A DNA stretch of 64,000 nucleotides, taken from the NCBI GenBank assembly GCA_033297205.1, contig MU859089.1:62001-126000 (forward strand), written 5' to 3'. Made by a program: the position numbers and the translations under genes. A model generated the notes under the pieces. That model was not told where the DNA came from, did no database searches, and saw nothing but the letters and a program-made list of their open reading frames with translations. This document shows positions 32,174 to 44,136 of this stretch, in pieces; position 1 is the stretch's first letter; each line of letters starts with the position of its first letter. The stretch comes from Pseudoneurospora amorphoporcata. Its lineage: Eukaryota; Ascomycota; Sordariomycetes; Sordariales; Sordariaceae.

Positions 32174-33648
32174 TTAAGCCACGGGAGCACAGCTGTAAGG
32201 CTGAGAAACCTCACCACGATCGTAGCGGTCCATCTAAGAAGCGAGTTAGCAATTGTGTGCAAAGAGCAAATGGAAAAGCGGGCCAAACTTACGATGTCCT
32301 GGATGGCGGCGTAGGTACCGACACCAAGAATGATCAGGCCGATGATAAAGCAGAGAATGTTGACCGCATCCAACAAGTACTTCATGCCGATGCTCTTGGC
32401 GTCGTTCCTGGTAATCTTGAGGTACATCAAGGCTGGGAAGTAAAAGCTGAAGCCGGAGATGAAGAGAGCCGAGCAGATGGCCAACAGATCGGAGAAGAAA
32501 GGAATGGCCTCAGCAATGACCCAGGCAATGATGGTAATGCCAGCGTCGAAGGAAAGCCAGACCATCCAACCCTTCGGGGTGTTGACATAGCGAACGACGC
32601 TGTTGGGCCAGATGCGCTCGATCAAATATCTGCTGACGACAACAGTGTTGATACTGCCAGAAATGAAGATGACGGGGAGGGCAATGCCGAAAGCGACCTT
32701 GGCGAGGGTGGGGCCGGCAGAAAGCAAGGCAGGAGACTTGACCTCGGGGCCGACGAAAGCGTAAACAACGCCACCAGTGATCGTGTAGATGCAGATCTCG
32801 ATCAAGCCGAGAGCAACGATGGACTTCTTATAGTCGGAGGGGGTGTGCATCTCGTCCATGAAGCTGAACTGGCACATGGCGAAGCTGTAGGCGAAAACAA
32901 TGTTGCTGACAGCGATGAAGCCCTCAGCGAGGCTGAGGTCCTCCTTGGGCCAGCAAGACCAAGGAACGGCAGAGAGACCACCCTCCTGGTTGCTCGAACG
33001 AATGCCAGTAGCAATCATGGTAATGAGAATGGCGGCGCAGATGGAGACGAAATCGATGTAGCCAAGAATGGCAACCTCGGCAAAACTGGGAGGAATGGCG
33101 AGGAGGAAAAGAATGATGGCCGAGACAACACCGAAGACAAGGGAGCAGGTACCGTTGCCGTTGTCCGTAATGGTGCCCCACATGATGGTGCCAGTGAGGA
33201 CGTGGGAACCGACGATGAAGATCAACTGGAGAACGAACATGAAGCTGATAATTTCGTATCCCCAACGTCCAAACATGACACGACCAGCGTCGGCATAGTG
33301 GGCGATCTCAGGGTGCTTCAGCTTTGTTTGACCGATAACGTGAGCCGTGTAGATGCAGGTGAGGCCCATGGAGACAGAGAGGATAACGGCAGGAACCATG
33401 CCGAGAGTAGCGAAGGCTCCAGGAAGAGAGAGAGAGCCGAGGGCAATAGCCTCGACGATGAGGACGACCGTCAGACGTTTCCAGCCGAGACGGTGGAACT
33501 TGGCATGGCCGTTCTGGGCTTCGGGCTCCTTGGAGACGATGTCGCCGCCCATGCCACGGACCTCGCCAACATGCTCATCTCCGCTCGACTCCCCGTACGG
33601 CATGATGGCGTTTGGGTCATTCTTTTTTGTCTCGTATTGCGAGTCCAT
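32174..33648 (-). CDS. mtr: Neutral/aromatic amino acid permease (AAAP family, system N)
   Basis: Plasma-membrane permease for neutral aliphatic and aromatic amino acids; in Neurospora loss gives resistance to 4-methyltryptophan. Exons 32293-33648 and 32174-32233; the 59-nt intron (donor GTAAGT, acceptor TTAG) sits between AAIQDI and MDRYDRGEV, and the product ends YSCAPVA, 471 residues. The N-terminus (MDSQYETKKNDPNAIMPYG) and the first membrane segment (VLIVEAIALGSLSLPGAFA) are those I associate with Neurospora Mtr. About eleven hydrophobic segments follow. Codon use is strongly biased to C/G third positions, as in highly expressed genes, and leaves the opposite strand open for about 510 codons. 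Intact. Confidence 0.93.
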
Positions 33649-34567
33649 GGTGGATGGGTGTGAGGCCTTGTTGAAGGCCTTTGTCGACAGCGGCTTGGTT
33701 CTCGCTTCTCAAGCTGTTCGGATGGATGGAGAGGAGTGGAAGGAGAGGAGTGGAAAAGAGAAGATGTTGTCTGGGGGGAAGCCCAGGTATAAATATGGAT
33801 GGGGTATGAATAACAAGCGAGAAAACCAGCAGACGATCCAAAGGTCCAAGAGACAGGATGAACTGCGGGGGACCGGGGCAGATTAAGTACGGGAGAAAAG
33901 GATGGAGAAGGCGGGCGTCGGATGAGACAGGTACTTGAGAGGTACGTGAGAGGGAAGTGCGACATATAAGCATGCGACATAGTGGGATGCGCTTGGGGCG
34001 AGGCGGATCTCTCGCAGACGACTGCACTAGTAGCAGTTGGAGCAGCCAGGAAGTTGACGAGTCAGGGACAATCTGATGGAGCCTCCCCATCTGCCCAGCC
34101 TATGCGTCCACAATCTGGTCGCCGTACTCCGGAATTGCCGAAAAGGATTATCCTCGATACCGTTCCCCAAACGACCAGCGATCTCGGCGAAGAAGAACGG
34201 TCACACAAGCCAGGCACACCTTGCCCTTGCCCTGCCCTGGTGCTGTCCTTGGTACTGCTCTTGCCAAAAACTGCCCCGAAACTGCACTGGCAGCTTGCCG
34301 ATTGCTTCTCTTTTCTGGCTGTTGCCGGACGCTCCTGCTACCTTATCTAGCAGGTAAAGTCCAAGGCAGCTCGCGTTGCTTTCGCGGGCATACAGACTGC
34401 GTAGGACAAGCTTGAGAAGGCACGCCCTTCAGATCGGACCTCACCATAGCACAAACAACCAAGGCAAAACGGCCTGGAGCCCTGACTTCCGTTGGGACTG
34501 TAACTGATAATGCGTACAATATGCGTGTGGTAGGTGATCACGTGCTGACCTCTGCAGGCCGGTGGTT
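33649..34567. other. mtr promoter region
   Basis: Upstream flank of mtr. A TATA-like word lies at 33789-33796 (TATAAATA on the plus strand, TATTTATA in the mtr direction), about 140 bp before the ATG. Nothing else was assigned. Confidence 0.35.
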
Positions 34568-34730
34568 CTACCGCTTCCTTTTACTCAACTGGGTTTTATC
34601 CCCAGACTGTTCGGCCAGATACATCTTGAGAAAGGCTGCATACTGACTCCGCAAAGACCAAACTAGGTAGCCACCTAATTGGCCTGAGCAGCGTGGGGAT
34701 AAAACCCAGTTGAGTGAGAGGAAGTGGTAG
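34568..34730. mobile_element. MITE-like foldback element, 163 bp
   Basis: Terminal arms 34568-34605 and 34693-34730 are inverted complements over 38 nt with four mismatches by eye; the core AACTGGGTTTTATCCCC is perfect. Weaker complementarity continues inward for about 18 nt (TGTTCGGCCA against TGCTCAGGCCA). Only some 50 bp of interior remain and there is no coding capacity. A target-site duplication is not obvious. Confidence 0.7.
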
Positions 34731-37700
34731 ACAGGACTTGTGCTGGTGGTCAAGTTGTGTTCCTGTCGTCCCCGCCTTGCCCAGGCGGACCCAGGGATAT
34801 CAGATCCTCATCCAGCCCCTCGGTCACTCGAAGAGGCAGGTGGGAAACTGCAGGAAAGCTGGCCCGCTCGAGGCTTCCGAATAACGACCATTCTGTTAGT
34901 CATGGAGGTGGACCTCTCGGGCATGCCCGACAGGGAAGTGGTGAGCAGTCGAATGGGAGTTGAGAGAAAGCGGAACCAGCACTCGCCAGCAGCGGAAGCA
35001 ACAATCCAACAAGTCAACAACAGTGGTGGCAAAGGAGAGCAAAGCCCGACCGGGATCCGAACTGGAGACCGGAGAGAAATCCACTGGTGCGTGAGGTGGA
35101 TGAAGTGAGTGGAATGCGAAAGCCCAACAGACTTGGTAAGGTAGCGCCGGCATTGCTCCAGCAGCTCCACGGCTTCTCCATGTCCGCGCTATCTCCAGAC
35201 GACGATTGGAGAATGGCTGTTTTGCCGTGGTCCACGTCCGGTCAATGTACCTTCTGGGTACATAATCTAACATGAAGACTATCGGATTGTGGGGTGGCAG
35301 GGGAGGGCGACGATGAGGCGGGGCATGGGCCAGCGGCGGAGCGGTGGACTCTGGGGCTTTTCTTTGGAGCGCTGCAGGGACCATTTAGTTAACCTGGGCA
35401 TAATTCGGGTAGGTCCAAACCGGTCGGCTCCTCTGTAACCGTTGCAATTGGAAGCTCCTACGTAGTGGTAATGATACAATGATGTCTTTCCCTTGGCTGT
35501 GCCTGGCGATTTCGGGGCAATGAAGACAATTGGAATTGGCTTTAGAATTTTTCCAAATGTTCGACGAGTGGGTGGCTGCACAGGATTTTCCAGGGTTTAG
35601 GGTACGTGTAGGGGGCACGCTACTATACAGCTCTATGACGACATGAATGGTGGGGACCGTGTCGGGGTCGGGGGCCAGCTGTCCGTCACCAACCTCGACG
35701 ACGTCGTCCGCGACTGGCGTGTCCGGCGAGAAGAGGTGGAGGTTTGGGAACACTGTATGCTCGCCTCCAAGGGACTGGCATAAATGACGGAACATGCAGC
35801 CTCCGTTCTTGCTGATGAAACTGGATTGCCTTCGCTGGTGACCGGGGCCAGTGTGCAGATCTGGGGAAAGTAACACACCCCCAGTCCCAGAGCGTCGCCG
35901 GCGGTGCCTCTCGTTCCCCGGATCTGAAAGAGAATAGCTTCATCCTTGTCCAAATTCCCAATCTTCAAGACTGAGTCGTTATTGACACCACAAACCCCGA
36001 GGCACCGTAAAACCGACTTGTACCGAGTCGTCTACGGCGTGTCGTTCCAGGCCTGGTAGATCGTACGGAGATGCAGTGTAAGAGTTGGTGCTGTCTGTCG
36101 AAGGACGAGGTGAGGTGACGAGTTGTGCAACTTAGTTTCGCGGCCTTTGGAAACGTTGCACTTGGGGATAGCATCGTGATGCACAACGTCCCTGGATGAC
36201 AGGACGTCATCTGTGTCGTTCCTGCCCAGGGATGCGGCTGATTCCAAATCGTGGGGGAGGGGGGGTTTGCCCGTTGCCGAGATTGGCTACTGTGTAACCT
36301 AACTATATACTAGACTATTAGAACACAGCACGCGCCTAGATAGTGCATCTAGGCTGACGCATCTAGAATTCCAGCAAGCCAAGCTACTGCATGAACCAGC
36401 AAATCTCGCGATATCTTCATTTTTCAGAGGTCTGTAATCGCTCCCAATCTTTGCTTCCTAGATGACTCCTTCTGCCCATCCAGTTCTACATCTATGTAGG
36501 TCGACCCAAGTGATGCCTGTTCTATGGCGTCGTGAATCTGGGGTACTTGGGCTAGAGAATGGAGGCCTGCCACAGTTGAGGCCGGTAGCAAAGACATTAC
36601 ACCACCGCAAAGCCGAGGAACCATCTGTTCGGGAGATTCGAGGGGCACGAGCAAAGTTCAAGGGCGAAACTAGTTGGACGAACTGGTCAATGCGTTAAGC
36701 ATCGGCCAACCCCTTCCTACGAGTTCGTCATCAACAGCGACTTGTAGCAAGATTACTTGAGAACGAACAAACCAACTCTCTCACGGACAACTGGAATATA
36801 GCCTATACCAGAGGCATCTGATCAAACTACCAAAGGGCTTCAAATTAACGCACTTCGATGCCCAGCAATCCCGGCAGTTACAGAGATAACGGCTGCCATG
36901 CCAAGAGACTCGTGGATCGGACCTTTGTACCTAAGCAAACCTTTGCCTGGGCCCGCTCGCTGGAGGGAGGATAGCCTCATGTGGGGAGGATCGGAAGAAT
37001 CCCGCTACGATCCCCACTACTTGGCTGTGCTCGACCGGTATCGGAAATGAAGTTGCAGGCGGAGACGGGCGGATGGACTAGAGGTGCACTACACTAGTGA
37101 GATGGCTGGGTTGTTCTCGATTGCTTCTTTCCAGCTTCTTTTGCTTTGTCTTTGTAGCTTCTAGTTCTGAAACGGTCTGGACTCTCGAGGCTCGATGGTC
37201 GTTGATCGGCCGAATCTCGACCTGCCGTGTTGATAATGGGCATGTGATGATGAGTTGGTATGAGCTGCTTTGATCGTCAACTTCTGTTGGCAACACCACC
37301 TCAAACATGATCACAGAAGTCGAACTCATCGGCTCTGGTTGGGGGTATGGAAAGCTGGCGTCGTTGGGTGGTTGGAGTTTCCTGATTGTGGACTTGGAGA
37401 AGCACTAGGTAGGCACGCGGGTATAAGACGGGGTATCCGTGCCCGATTCCTTGATGGATTCTTTCACGTCGGTGTTGTCTTGGCGCGCTGATGAAATGAG
37501 CCACAAAGATCTTCAGCCACAAGGCGATAACAAAGTCTCACTATCACTCCCCAGCCACAACCTTGCGTGTCCCCGGTGATGCAGGTAAACAAACAGTGAG
37601 CCTGGGCAACACCCAATCGCGTCTCCGATCGGCCTGCCAAATGTTTTGTCATTGCAACTTCCCGACTACGTATCCACCACCACCATCGTCCGTCGCAACC

Positions 37701-38019
37701 ATTGTGCGCATTGTCTTGCGCAGCGCGAAGAAACAACAAAACGAAGATTCGACCAAATATCCGAAATTGACGCATCATTATTGTCCAATCAACGTTCGGG
37801 ACATGTATCGGTTTCGCGACTAAAAGCACGAGTTCCGATTCCGTTTGCGACAGCCTCGACCTTTGCGCGATCGCATTCCCAGCCACTGGCCAAAGCCTAG
37901 CCAAGCGAGAAAAGACAAGCACCGTTACACTGAGAAGCGAGGGGCGTTCCGACAAATTCCCTGGAGAAGTAACGGTTCTGGTCGAATCGACGTCCTGCCA
38001 CAACGGCACATCCGCGGCT
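34731..38019. other. Gene-poor region upstream of BIR1
   Basis: 3.3 kb without a gene I can support. Short minus-strand frames around 35385-35968 have some codon-like composition but no family resemblance. The last few hundred bases are probably the BIR1 promoter and leader. Confidence 0.4.
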
Positions 38020-40570
38020 ATGACAGACTACTTCATCTACGAAAATCGATTGGCGTCTTTTGATGGGCAACCTCTGGCAAACAAAGATGGGATACCTCCC
38101 GCTGATTCCCGAGGCAAGCTGGTAAAATGGCCGCATAAGTCTTTACCAGCGGATGAGGTCAGTAAATGGCACTGGGAGGAGGGAGGAGGTTGACAAAGCC
38201 CGAGTGGAAGAGCAGACTGACAGAACCGAACTTCTAGCTCGCAAAAGCCGGATTTTATTTCGATCCCATGGTCACTAGTCCCGACAATGTAACATGCTTT
38301 TTATGCGAGCATTCCTTTGACGGCTGGACACCTGGAGACCATGCGATTCAAGAACATCTGAAGCATTCGCCATTTTGCGGCTGGGCCGTGACGGCAGCGG
38401 TCGAAGCAAACCTGGGAGACTATGGGAAGATGCACCCTCTGGAACCGATTCTTGTCGATGCGCGGAAGGCTACCTTTGGGGGAAAGTGGCCCTACGAATC
38501 CAAGAGGGGATTCAAGTGCAAGTCAAAGCAAGTAAGCACTCCCTCGCACTTGCCCGACTCCGAGGCGCACAAGCTAACTGGTCGCAGCTTGCTGAAGCTG
38601 GTTGGAAGTTCGCACCAACAATCGAGGATGAAGACATGACGGTCTGCCCATATTGTCTGCTAGGAGTTAGCGGTTGGGAACCTGGCGACAAGGCAATGTA
38701 AGAAGCATTCACCTCATCTGGCAAGTATCCACTGCGATTGACTAATAACAACCTTGCACGCAGTGAGGAACACCAGAGACGACAGCCTGAATGTGCGTTC
38801 TTCCGCCTTCAAGAGGAGTTACCGGCACCGAAGAAGCCCGCGAGAAGAGCCAAAGCACCAAGACCATCCAAGGTCACCCACCGCCTCTCTATCCAGCCAG
38901 TCGGAATCCCCACCGCAGAAACCTCGGATCAGGTCTCCGCCTCAGATACCGCGGGTGGCCTTGAGGACATCATTATGGCGCCAACCACGCGGGCAGCAAA
39001 GAGCAAAAAGGCAACTGCTAGGAGCCGAAAACCAAAAGCCCAGAAGAAGAAAGAAGAGCCTAAGGAAACCTTGGAGGACAAGCCAGCAGACGAGCAAGTG
39101 CCTGCTGAAGAACCACCAAAAGGACGGAAGCGGGGAAGCGAGTCGATTTCCGATTCTGTGGACTCCAATCCGGACGCGCCTCCGCAGAAGAAGCGGGCAA
39201 CACGGACAGGAGGAACAGCGGTCACTGATGCTTCCACTTCAGCTGTGGAAACACAGGACACTGACATTCTCGATGCATCATCTCCTAGAAAAACAGCTAC
39301 CCGCAAGAGAGCTCCCGCCAAAGAAACACAAGGCTTGCGGAAAAGCTCACGAGTCTCCCTGCAACACCCTGATTCGACAACGGCTCTGCAGACAGATCTA
39401 TCGAATGATGAGGCCGCCGATCATCAGATGGAGATTAATGACGCCGATGTTGATCCAGGGCGCAAGGTGGAGAGTGCAGAATCACAAGAGGAAGCGGATG
39501 CTGAGGATCCAATATCTTCATCCGACATCCCCATCCCCAAGAAGGGTCGCGAAGTAGCTGCTCAGAGGATGTCTAAGCAAGTGAAAAGGATGCAACAGTC
39601 TCTTCCATTATCCGATCCTGTCGACGAACTGACGGACGGGCCTACTGCTGTGCCCGAAGCCACGTCTGTTGCGCCCCAACCAGCACAGCCCGAGCTAGGA
39701 TCTGGAGAGGATCCAGATATGACGTTGGTCTCAAAGAGTAGCGGCCGACCAAGTACGATCAAGCGGGGAAGGGGACGCCCCTCGAAAAAGTCAACATCTT
39801 CCCACGCGTCAAGCGAAATGGTGGAGCAGCAGCGAGCTTCATCTGGGATCCCGCTTCCGGAGACCCAAGTCGAGATTGAGACCCAAACCGAGACCCAGGC
39901 CGAGCCTGACACAGAGCGCCGCTTGCCAGCTCTAACTGAGAAAGAGGCGGGCGTTGAAGCGGCAGTAGAAGAAGCGGTTCCGGAACCTACACCCCAGGCC
40001 TCCCCTCCTAAGGCGGCCGTTACTCGTGCTGCGCCAATACCAGCCAGGATGAACAAGTCTCTTCCTCCGCCACCATCTGAGTCCCCAGATCAACTGTCTC
40101 AGCCGCCAGCCACGCCTCGGGCACCTACGGTCGCGCGTGTACCTGAAGAACAGCCACTCGTATACCGCTCGCCATCCGTGCAGTCCTCAAATGCGGAGAA
40201 CCGAACCCCAGCAGTCGAGCGACATGCTCTAGTACCAATGGTCACAACACCAGACAGGCCCACTTCTCCTTCCAAACGAAAGATTCTGGGCGCCCTCCAA
40301 AGCACTACACCCTGGACTGCGGTGGATCTTGATAACATCCTCCCGCCCACCAAGGCTGAATACGAAAAGGAAGACGGCATTGACAGGCTTTTGCATAAGG
40401 GCAGCGAGCTTACGAGCCCGGAGAAGCGGATGACCGTGGAAGAGTGGATCTATCATAATGCCAGCTTGGCTGAGCAGAGACTGAAGAGGGAATGCGAGGA
40501 GATGGTCTTGGTATTTGAGAAGCAGGGTGCCAGAGCTATGCAGGCTTTGGAGGGACTTGTTGTTGAATAG
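38020..40570 (+). CDS. BIR1: BIR1/survivin-like chromosomal passenger protein
   Basis: Fungal survivin homologue of the chromosomal passenger complex (Aurora/Ipl1, INCENP/Sli15), acting at kinetochores and the spindle midzone. Exons 38020-38157, 38238-38531, 38588-38697, 38764-40570 (introns 80, 56 and 66 nt); 782 residues. Two BIR domains are complete: zinc ligands Cys66, Cys69, His86, Cys93, and Cys164, Cys167, His184, Cys191; the second spans the exon 3/4 junction and is restored only by splicing. A long low-complexity middle rich in Lys, Glu, Pro and Ser follows, with an AT-hook-like RGRGRPSKK. The C-terminal helix (about the last 80 residues, TPWTAVDLDNILPP onward) resembles the region fungal Bir1 uses to join the complex. 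Apoptosis-inhibitor function is not implied. Confidence 0.92.
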
Positions 40571-41517
40571 GGGGTAACTGGTACGAGTGTCGGGCACGAG
40601 TTATTCAGCATAGGAGGACGGAAATAGGGGCTTTGCATATCGGATTTCTCTTGGTTTCAGTATCGGAAAGTATTGGTACGGCCGATACCAGTGGGCATGG
40701 GATTCCACGGGGCGTTGCATAGCATGCTTGTTGTTTCAGTCACCTGGGTTTTGGCTTGAGTAGCATGGAAGGCGTTCTTCCGCAAGTCCAGTCTGATGAT
40801 TTAAAGAAAACATGTTTGATGGCGTATACAATACAGCAAGAACCTCCATAAAAACAGGTCACCCTCAAGTTACCTATGTATATCCTTTAGATGATAGCTT
40901 CCGAAGATCTGACCGAAGGGCGAGTGTGATAAGAGTGCATTTGGTATTCCAATAGCGGGCGGTCAGTGGTGATTGGAAGCGTTGACACCAAGAAAGATAT
41001 CTTGGTAGGAACTTGAAGAAACAGCGAGTAAGAGACATCATAGGACCAACAAAACGACAAAAGCTGAACATAACGACTGGTCTTCCAGTCATTCATATTT
41101 GAGGTCCGTGTGGTTGTGACATGTATCGACACATGAGGGTTAGGGTTAAACTATTCACTGTCCGCTTTTTTGCGGGCACCCTCCATGACTTCATTGGGGC
41201 AGGCAGCCTTGTAAATCTACTTCGGTACAACCACCAATTGCGACCGCGCGACGCGCTTCAACTTTTCGGTTCTTTGACTTCCACCAATTCAAATTTCGAA
41301 GGCGACGACAGTATACACGGCAACTTTTCCGGCCGTAATCACCAAGCCAGTACCTATTTTCGGAGGCCCGTTTGCGCCACCGTATCGCAAAGCAGCCGCC
41401 AGCAATAACCGACAACGAACTACAAGCTTACCGGCATCGCAGTATTAGCAGCAACAGCAGCTCGACAGCTCGACAACTTCCACGTCGTTATCGCATTCGC
41501 ACTCCGTAGTCGCTAGA
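40571..41517. promoter_or_regulatory. Intergenic: BIR1 3' flank and U2A' promoter
   Basis: Tandem genes 947 bp apart. A telomere-repeat-like word GGGTTAGGGTTA lies at 41137-41148, about 370 bp before the U2A' start, and could be a telobox. No gene was seen. Confidence 0.4.
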
Positions 41518-42687
41518 ATGAGGTTGACGGCCGACCTGATCAACAACTCCCTTTCCTACCTCAATCCTCTCAAGGAGCGAGAGATAGATCTCCGAGGTGC
41601 GTTCCATCGAGAAGAGCAGATGCTGCACGGTTGATCTTCGCAAGTTTCCATCCAAAAGCGCATTGCAAAGAACAGAGTTGATATATCGAAAACCTATGTT
41701 GGGTTGGGATAAATTACAATAGGACACAGAATACCTGCTATTGAGAACTTGGGCGTTGCTGGGGTAAGTCTTTTCATTTCTTTATTGTTTCGTATCTCCC
41801 GTCGACAGAGATCCAGCTTGCTGATCCTTTCTTGGCATAAATATAGCCCCACGATGCCATTGATTTCACCGACAACGATATCCAAGTGCTGGGCAACTTC
41901 CCGCTCTCCCCCCGCATACGCACCCTCCTGCTCGCTCGCAACAGGATTGCCCAGATCCAGTCGACCCTACCAAATGCGATCCCCAACCTGAAGAATCTCG
42001 TACTGGCGTCCAATAACATTGGCGAGCTGGCGGATCTGGAGGTGTTGGGAAGGTTTCCTAGGCTCACACACTTGGTTCTGATGGATAACCCCGTTACCAA
42101 GAAGGAGGTACGTCTCTACGCCCCTTCATTTTATTTTTTTGCGCCTGAGAGAGAAATAGACAGAGAACAGAGAGGCTGGGAAGACAAATGAAATGGATGG
42201 GCAGAAAAGGCTGACAATGGGTGTTGTTGACACACAGAACTACCGCTACTGGGTCCTCTGGCTATGCCCCCAGGTTCGCTTCCTTGATTACATCAAGGTC
42301 AAGGAGGCCGAGAGGCAACAGGCGAGGGAGTTGTTCGGAACGGCTGATGAGCCGACGGAGTTGGCCAACACGGTATGCACTTTCCTTCCCGAATGCACCC
42401 GTCTTATGCCAGACCTACTGACATGTAATCTTCCCAAACAATAGATAAAGGGAATCAAGACCAAGACCTTTGACGTCGGTGCCGGAGCTGCCAACGGTGC
42501 GGCCGGCAGTGGTCCTGGTTCGAAACTATCGCGTCTCAAGCTCACGGAGAAGGAGAAGAAGAAGTTGCAGGATCTGATCAAGAAGGCCGACAGCTTGGAG
42601 GAGATTATCAGGCTGGAGAAGGCGCTCAACGAGGGACGCTTGCCGCCTGGCATTATCGCCGAGGATGACGATGTCATGGAGGAGTAA
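41518..42687 (+). CDS. U2 snRNP protein A' (Lea1)
   Basis: Leucine-rich-repeat subunit of U2 snRNP that pairs with U2B'' on U2 stem-loop IV. Five exons: 41518-41596, 41723-41763, 41847-42107, 42238-42372, 42445-42687; 252 residues, the family's usual size. All introns are GT-AG, and exon 2 is only 41 nt. The opening MRLTADLINNSLSYLNP, the IPAIENLGVAG repeat, AIDFTDNDIQVLGNFP and the cap YRYWVLWLCPQVRFLDYIKV are diagnostic of U2A'. The C-terminal third is a charged helix (KLTEKEKKKLQDLIKKADS) ending in Asp/Glu. The gene is intact. Its 3' end converges on the histone-fold gene, with 432 bp between stops. Confidence 0.94.
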
Positions 42688-43119
42688 AGGAGTAGGAGGA
42701 AGGAAGGTAGTGGGCCTTTGATCTGAAGTGGTAGATTAGATCACTTCATGTCCACCATCATATTATGGCTTGCAGAGTTGACAAAGAAGGAAAGAGGGGA
42801 GGAGGACTGGCACTTCACAGAGGCTTCAAGAGGTTACATTTGTCGGCGTTCGGTTCTAGATTGGGTTTCCTTCAAAATACTGTATACCAAGATACGCAAA
42901 TTTGTTGTTTGATTCAGAGACACTCGGACATGATATTGGTGTCGCATTCTCGCTGTAGCAACCTTTCACTGTAGCAATTCACGAGAGGGTCTCAGAAAGG
43001 TTACCTTGTGATGATAAATATCAAGGGCTCATACTTCTTGTTCTCTAAATGTCTTGATCCCTTTCACCAACTCGGGTGTTCGACACGCTTTACCGTCTCT
43101 GTACATATGGATAGATCTT
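42688..43119. other. Convergent 3' flanks, U2A' / histone-fold gene
   Basis: 432 bp between two converging stop codons. No additional gene or terminator structure was seen. Confidence 0.5.
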
Positions 43120-44136
43120 CTAGCCTGTCATGTCCACATCCCCATCATGACCTCGATACTGCTGTGACGCCGCCTGCCTCATCTCCATCTGCAACTGCGC
43201 GCTAGGATCCTCGTCCGACGTCGTAGCCGGCGGCGACGCCGACAAGATGCCCCTACTCATACCGCTCATCACACCGGGAGTAGAACTGAAAGGTCGCCCC
43301 GAAGCCGACGACATGCCCACACCCACCGCCGTCGTGACTCCCATGTTGGTAATACCCGTATTAACCCCTCCAGCACCAAGTCCATTCACCGGCGCCGCCA
43401 GCCCTCCAATGCTTCCACCGCCAATGCTACCGCTTCCCGTAGCAAGACCTCCATTCATAGCCATCATAATCGACGTCTGCTGCAACCCGCCAGAACCAGA
43501 AGACCCCTTCTGTTTCTTAGCATTCGGCAACGTCGCCATCTGATCCCTCTCATCACCTTGACCCAGATCCTGACCCAGCTGTCCAGACTCCAAGGACATC
43601 ATAATACCACCCGTAATCCCCTCAGGAGCCGCTAGTACACCACCAACGCCAGAACCAGAAACAGCAGCAGCAGTCCCCGCAGGCGGGACAACGGTATCGC
43701 TCCCGCCCTTCACGCGGGCTCTAGCCGCGGCTGCTTGGGCTTTGATGGCCTTGTAAGAAGAAGTCTTGGGGACCACGTCCTCGAGGAACTCGAGGTTGTC
43801 GTGGTGGGAGACGGCAGCGGCGACGTCCTTGTACTGCACGTTGCGGCGCGGCTTGCGCTCGGCGCGCGCCATGTTCTGGGCTTCGGAGGCCAGGTGTTGG
43901 ATGAACATTTCGGTGGCCAGGGTAATCACGAAGGCGGCGTTGTTGGAGCAGACTGTGATGTCGGGGTCGACGGCGATGATTTTTTTGACTCTGGTCACTA
44001 GTTTCGTTGGGAAATGTGTTAGTTGGTTTTGCTTCGTAGTGAGTGAATGAGTCTTGGGGGATATATCCTTACGAGGCAATTGAGTTTGACCTGTCACCTC
44101 CTTTCGGGGAGGAATTGCTGTGGTGTTGTAGGGCAT
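43120..44136 (-). CDS. Histone-fold protein, Dpb3/CHRAC15-like
   Basis: NF-YC/CBF-type histone-fold protein, best matched to Dpb3/Dls1-CHRAC subunits found in DNA polymerase epsilon and ISW2-type chromatin accessibility complexes. Exons 44073-44136 and 43120-43997; the 75-nt intron has a length divisible by three and no stop, so the frame stays open through it, but splicing (donor GTAAGG, branch AACTAAC, acceptor CTAG) restores LPLTRVKKIIAVDPDI, the classic start of the fold. 313 residues. The histone fold covers about residues 20-105 and ends YKDVAAAVSHHDNLEFLEDVVP. The rest is Gly/Ala/Met/Ser-rich and looks disordered, far longer than in yeast. An unspliced form would insert 25 residues into the first helix. 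Confidence 0.85.
   Translation of the reverse strand: MPYNTTAIPPRKEVTGQTQLPRKDISPKTHSLTTKQNQLTHFPTKLVTRVKKIIAVDPDITVCSNNAAFVITLATEMFIQHLASEAQNMARAERKPRRNVQYKDVAAAVSHHDNLEFLEDVVPKTSSYKAIKAQAAAARARVKGGSDTVVPPAGTAAAVSGSGVGGVLAAPEGITGGIMMSLESGQLGQDLGQGDERDQMATLPNAKKQKGSSGSGGLQQTSIMMAMNGGLATGSGSIGGGSIGGLAAPVNGLGAGGVNTGITNMGVTTAVGVGMSSASGRPFSSTPGVMSGMSRGILSASPPATTSDEDPSAQLQMEMRQAASQQYRGHDGDVDMTG

Noticed and set aside
32128..33663. 511-codon open frame on the plus strand opposite mtr
   Set aside because: It mirrors mtr exactly and stays open because the codon bias of mtr (C/G at third positions) removes stops on the other strand. Its translation is highly charged and resembles no family.
24978..34498. 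Shared 19-bp word GGAGCCCTGAC(C/T)TCCGTTG near 24979 and 34479
   Set aside because: One mismatch in 19 bp with no similarity beyond. Roughly what chance allows in 64 kb.
34985..35080. GATCCGAACTGG word resembling a T arm on the minus strand
   Set aside because: The flanking 5-bp stems do not pair and no acceptor or D arm was found.
35385..35968. Minus-strand frames with some codon-like character (FPNLHLFSPDTPVADDVVEV)
   Set aside because: No start, splice pattern or family could be tied to them. They may be a remnant, but the evidence is too thin for a gene call.
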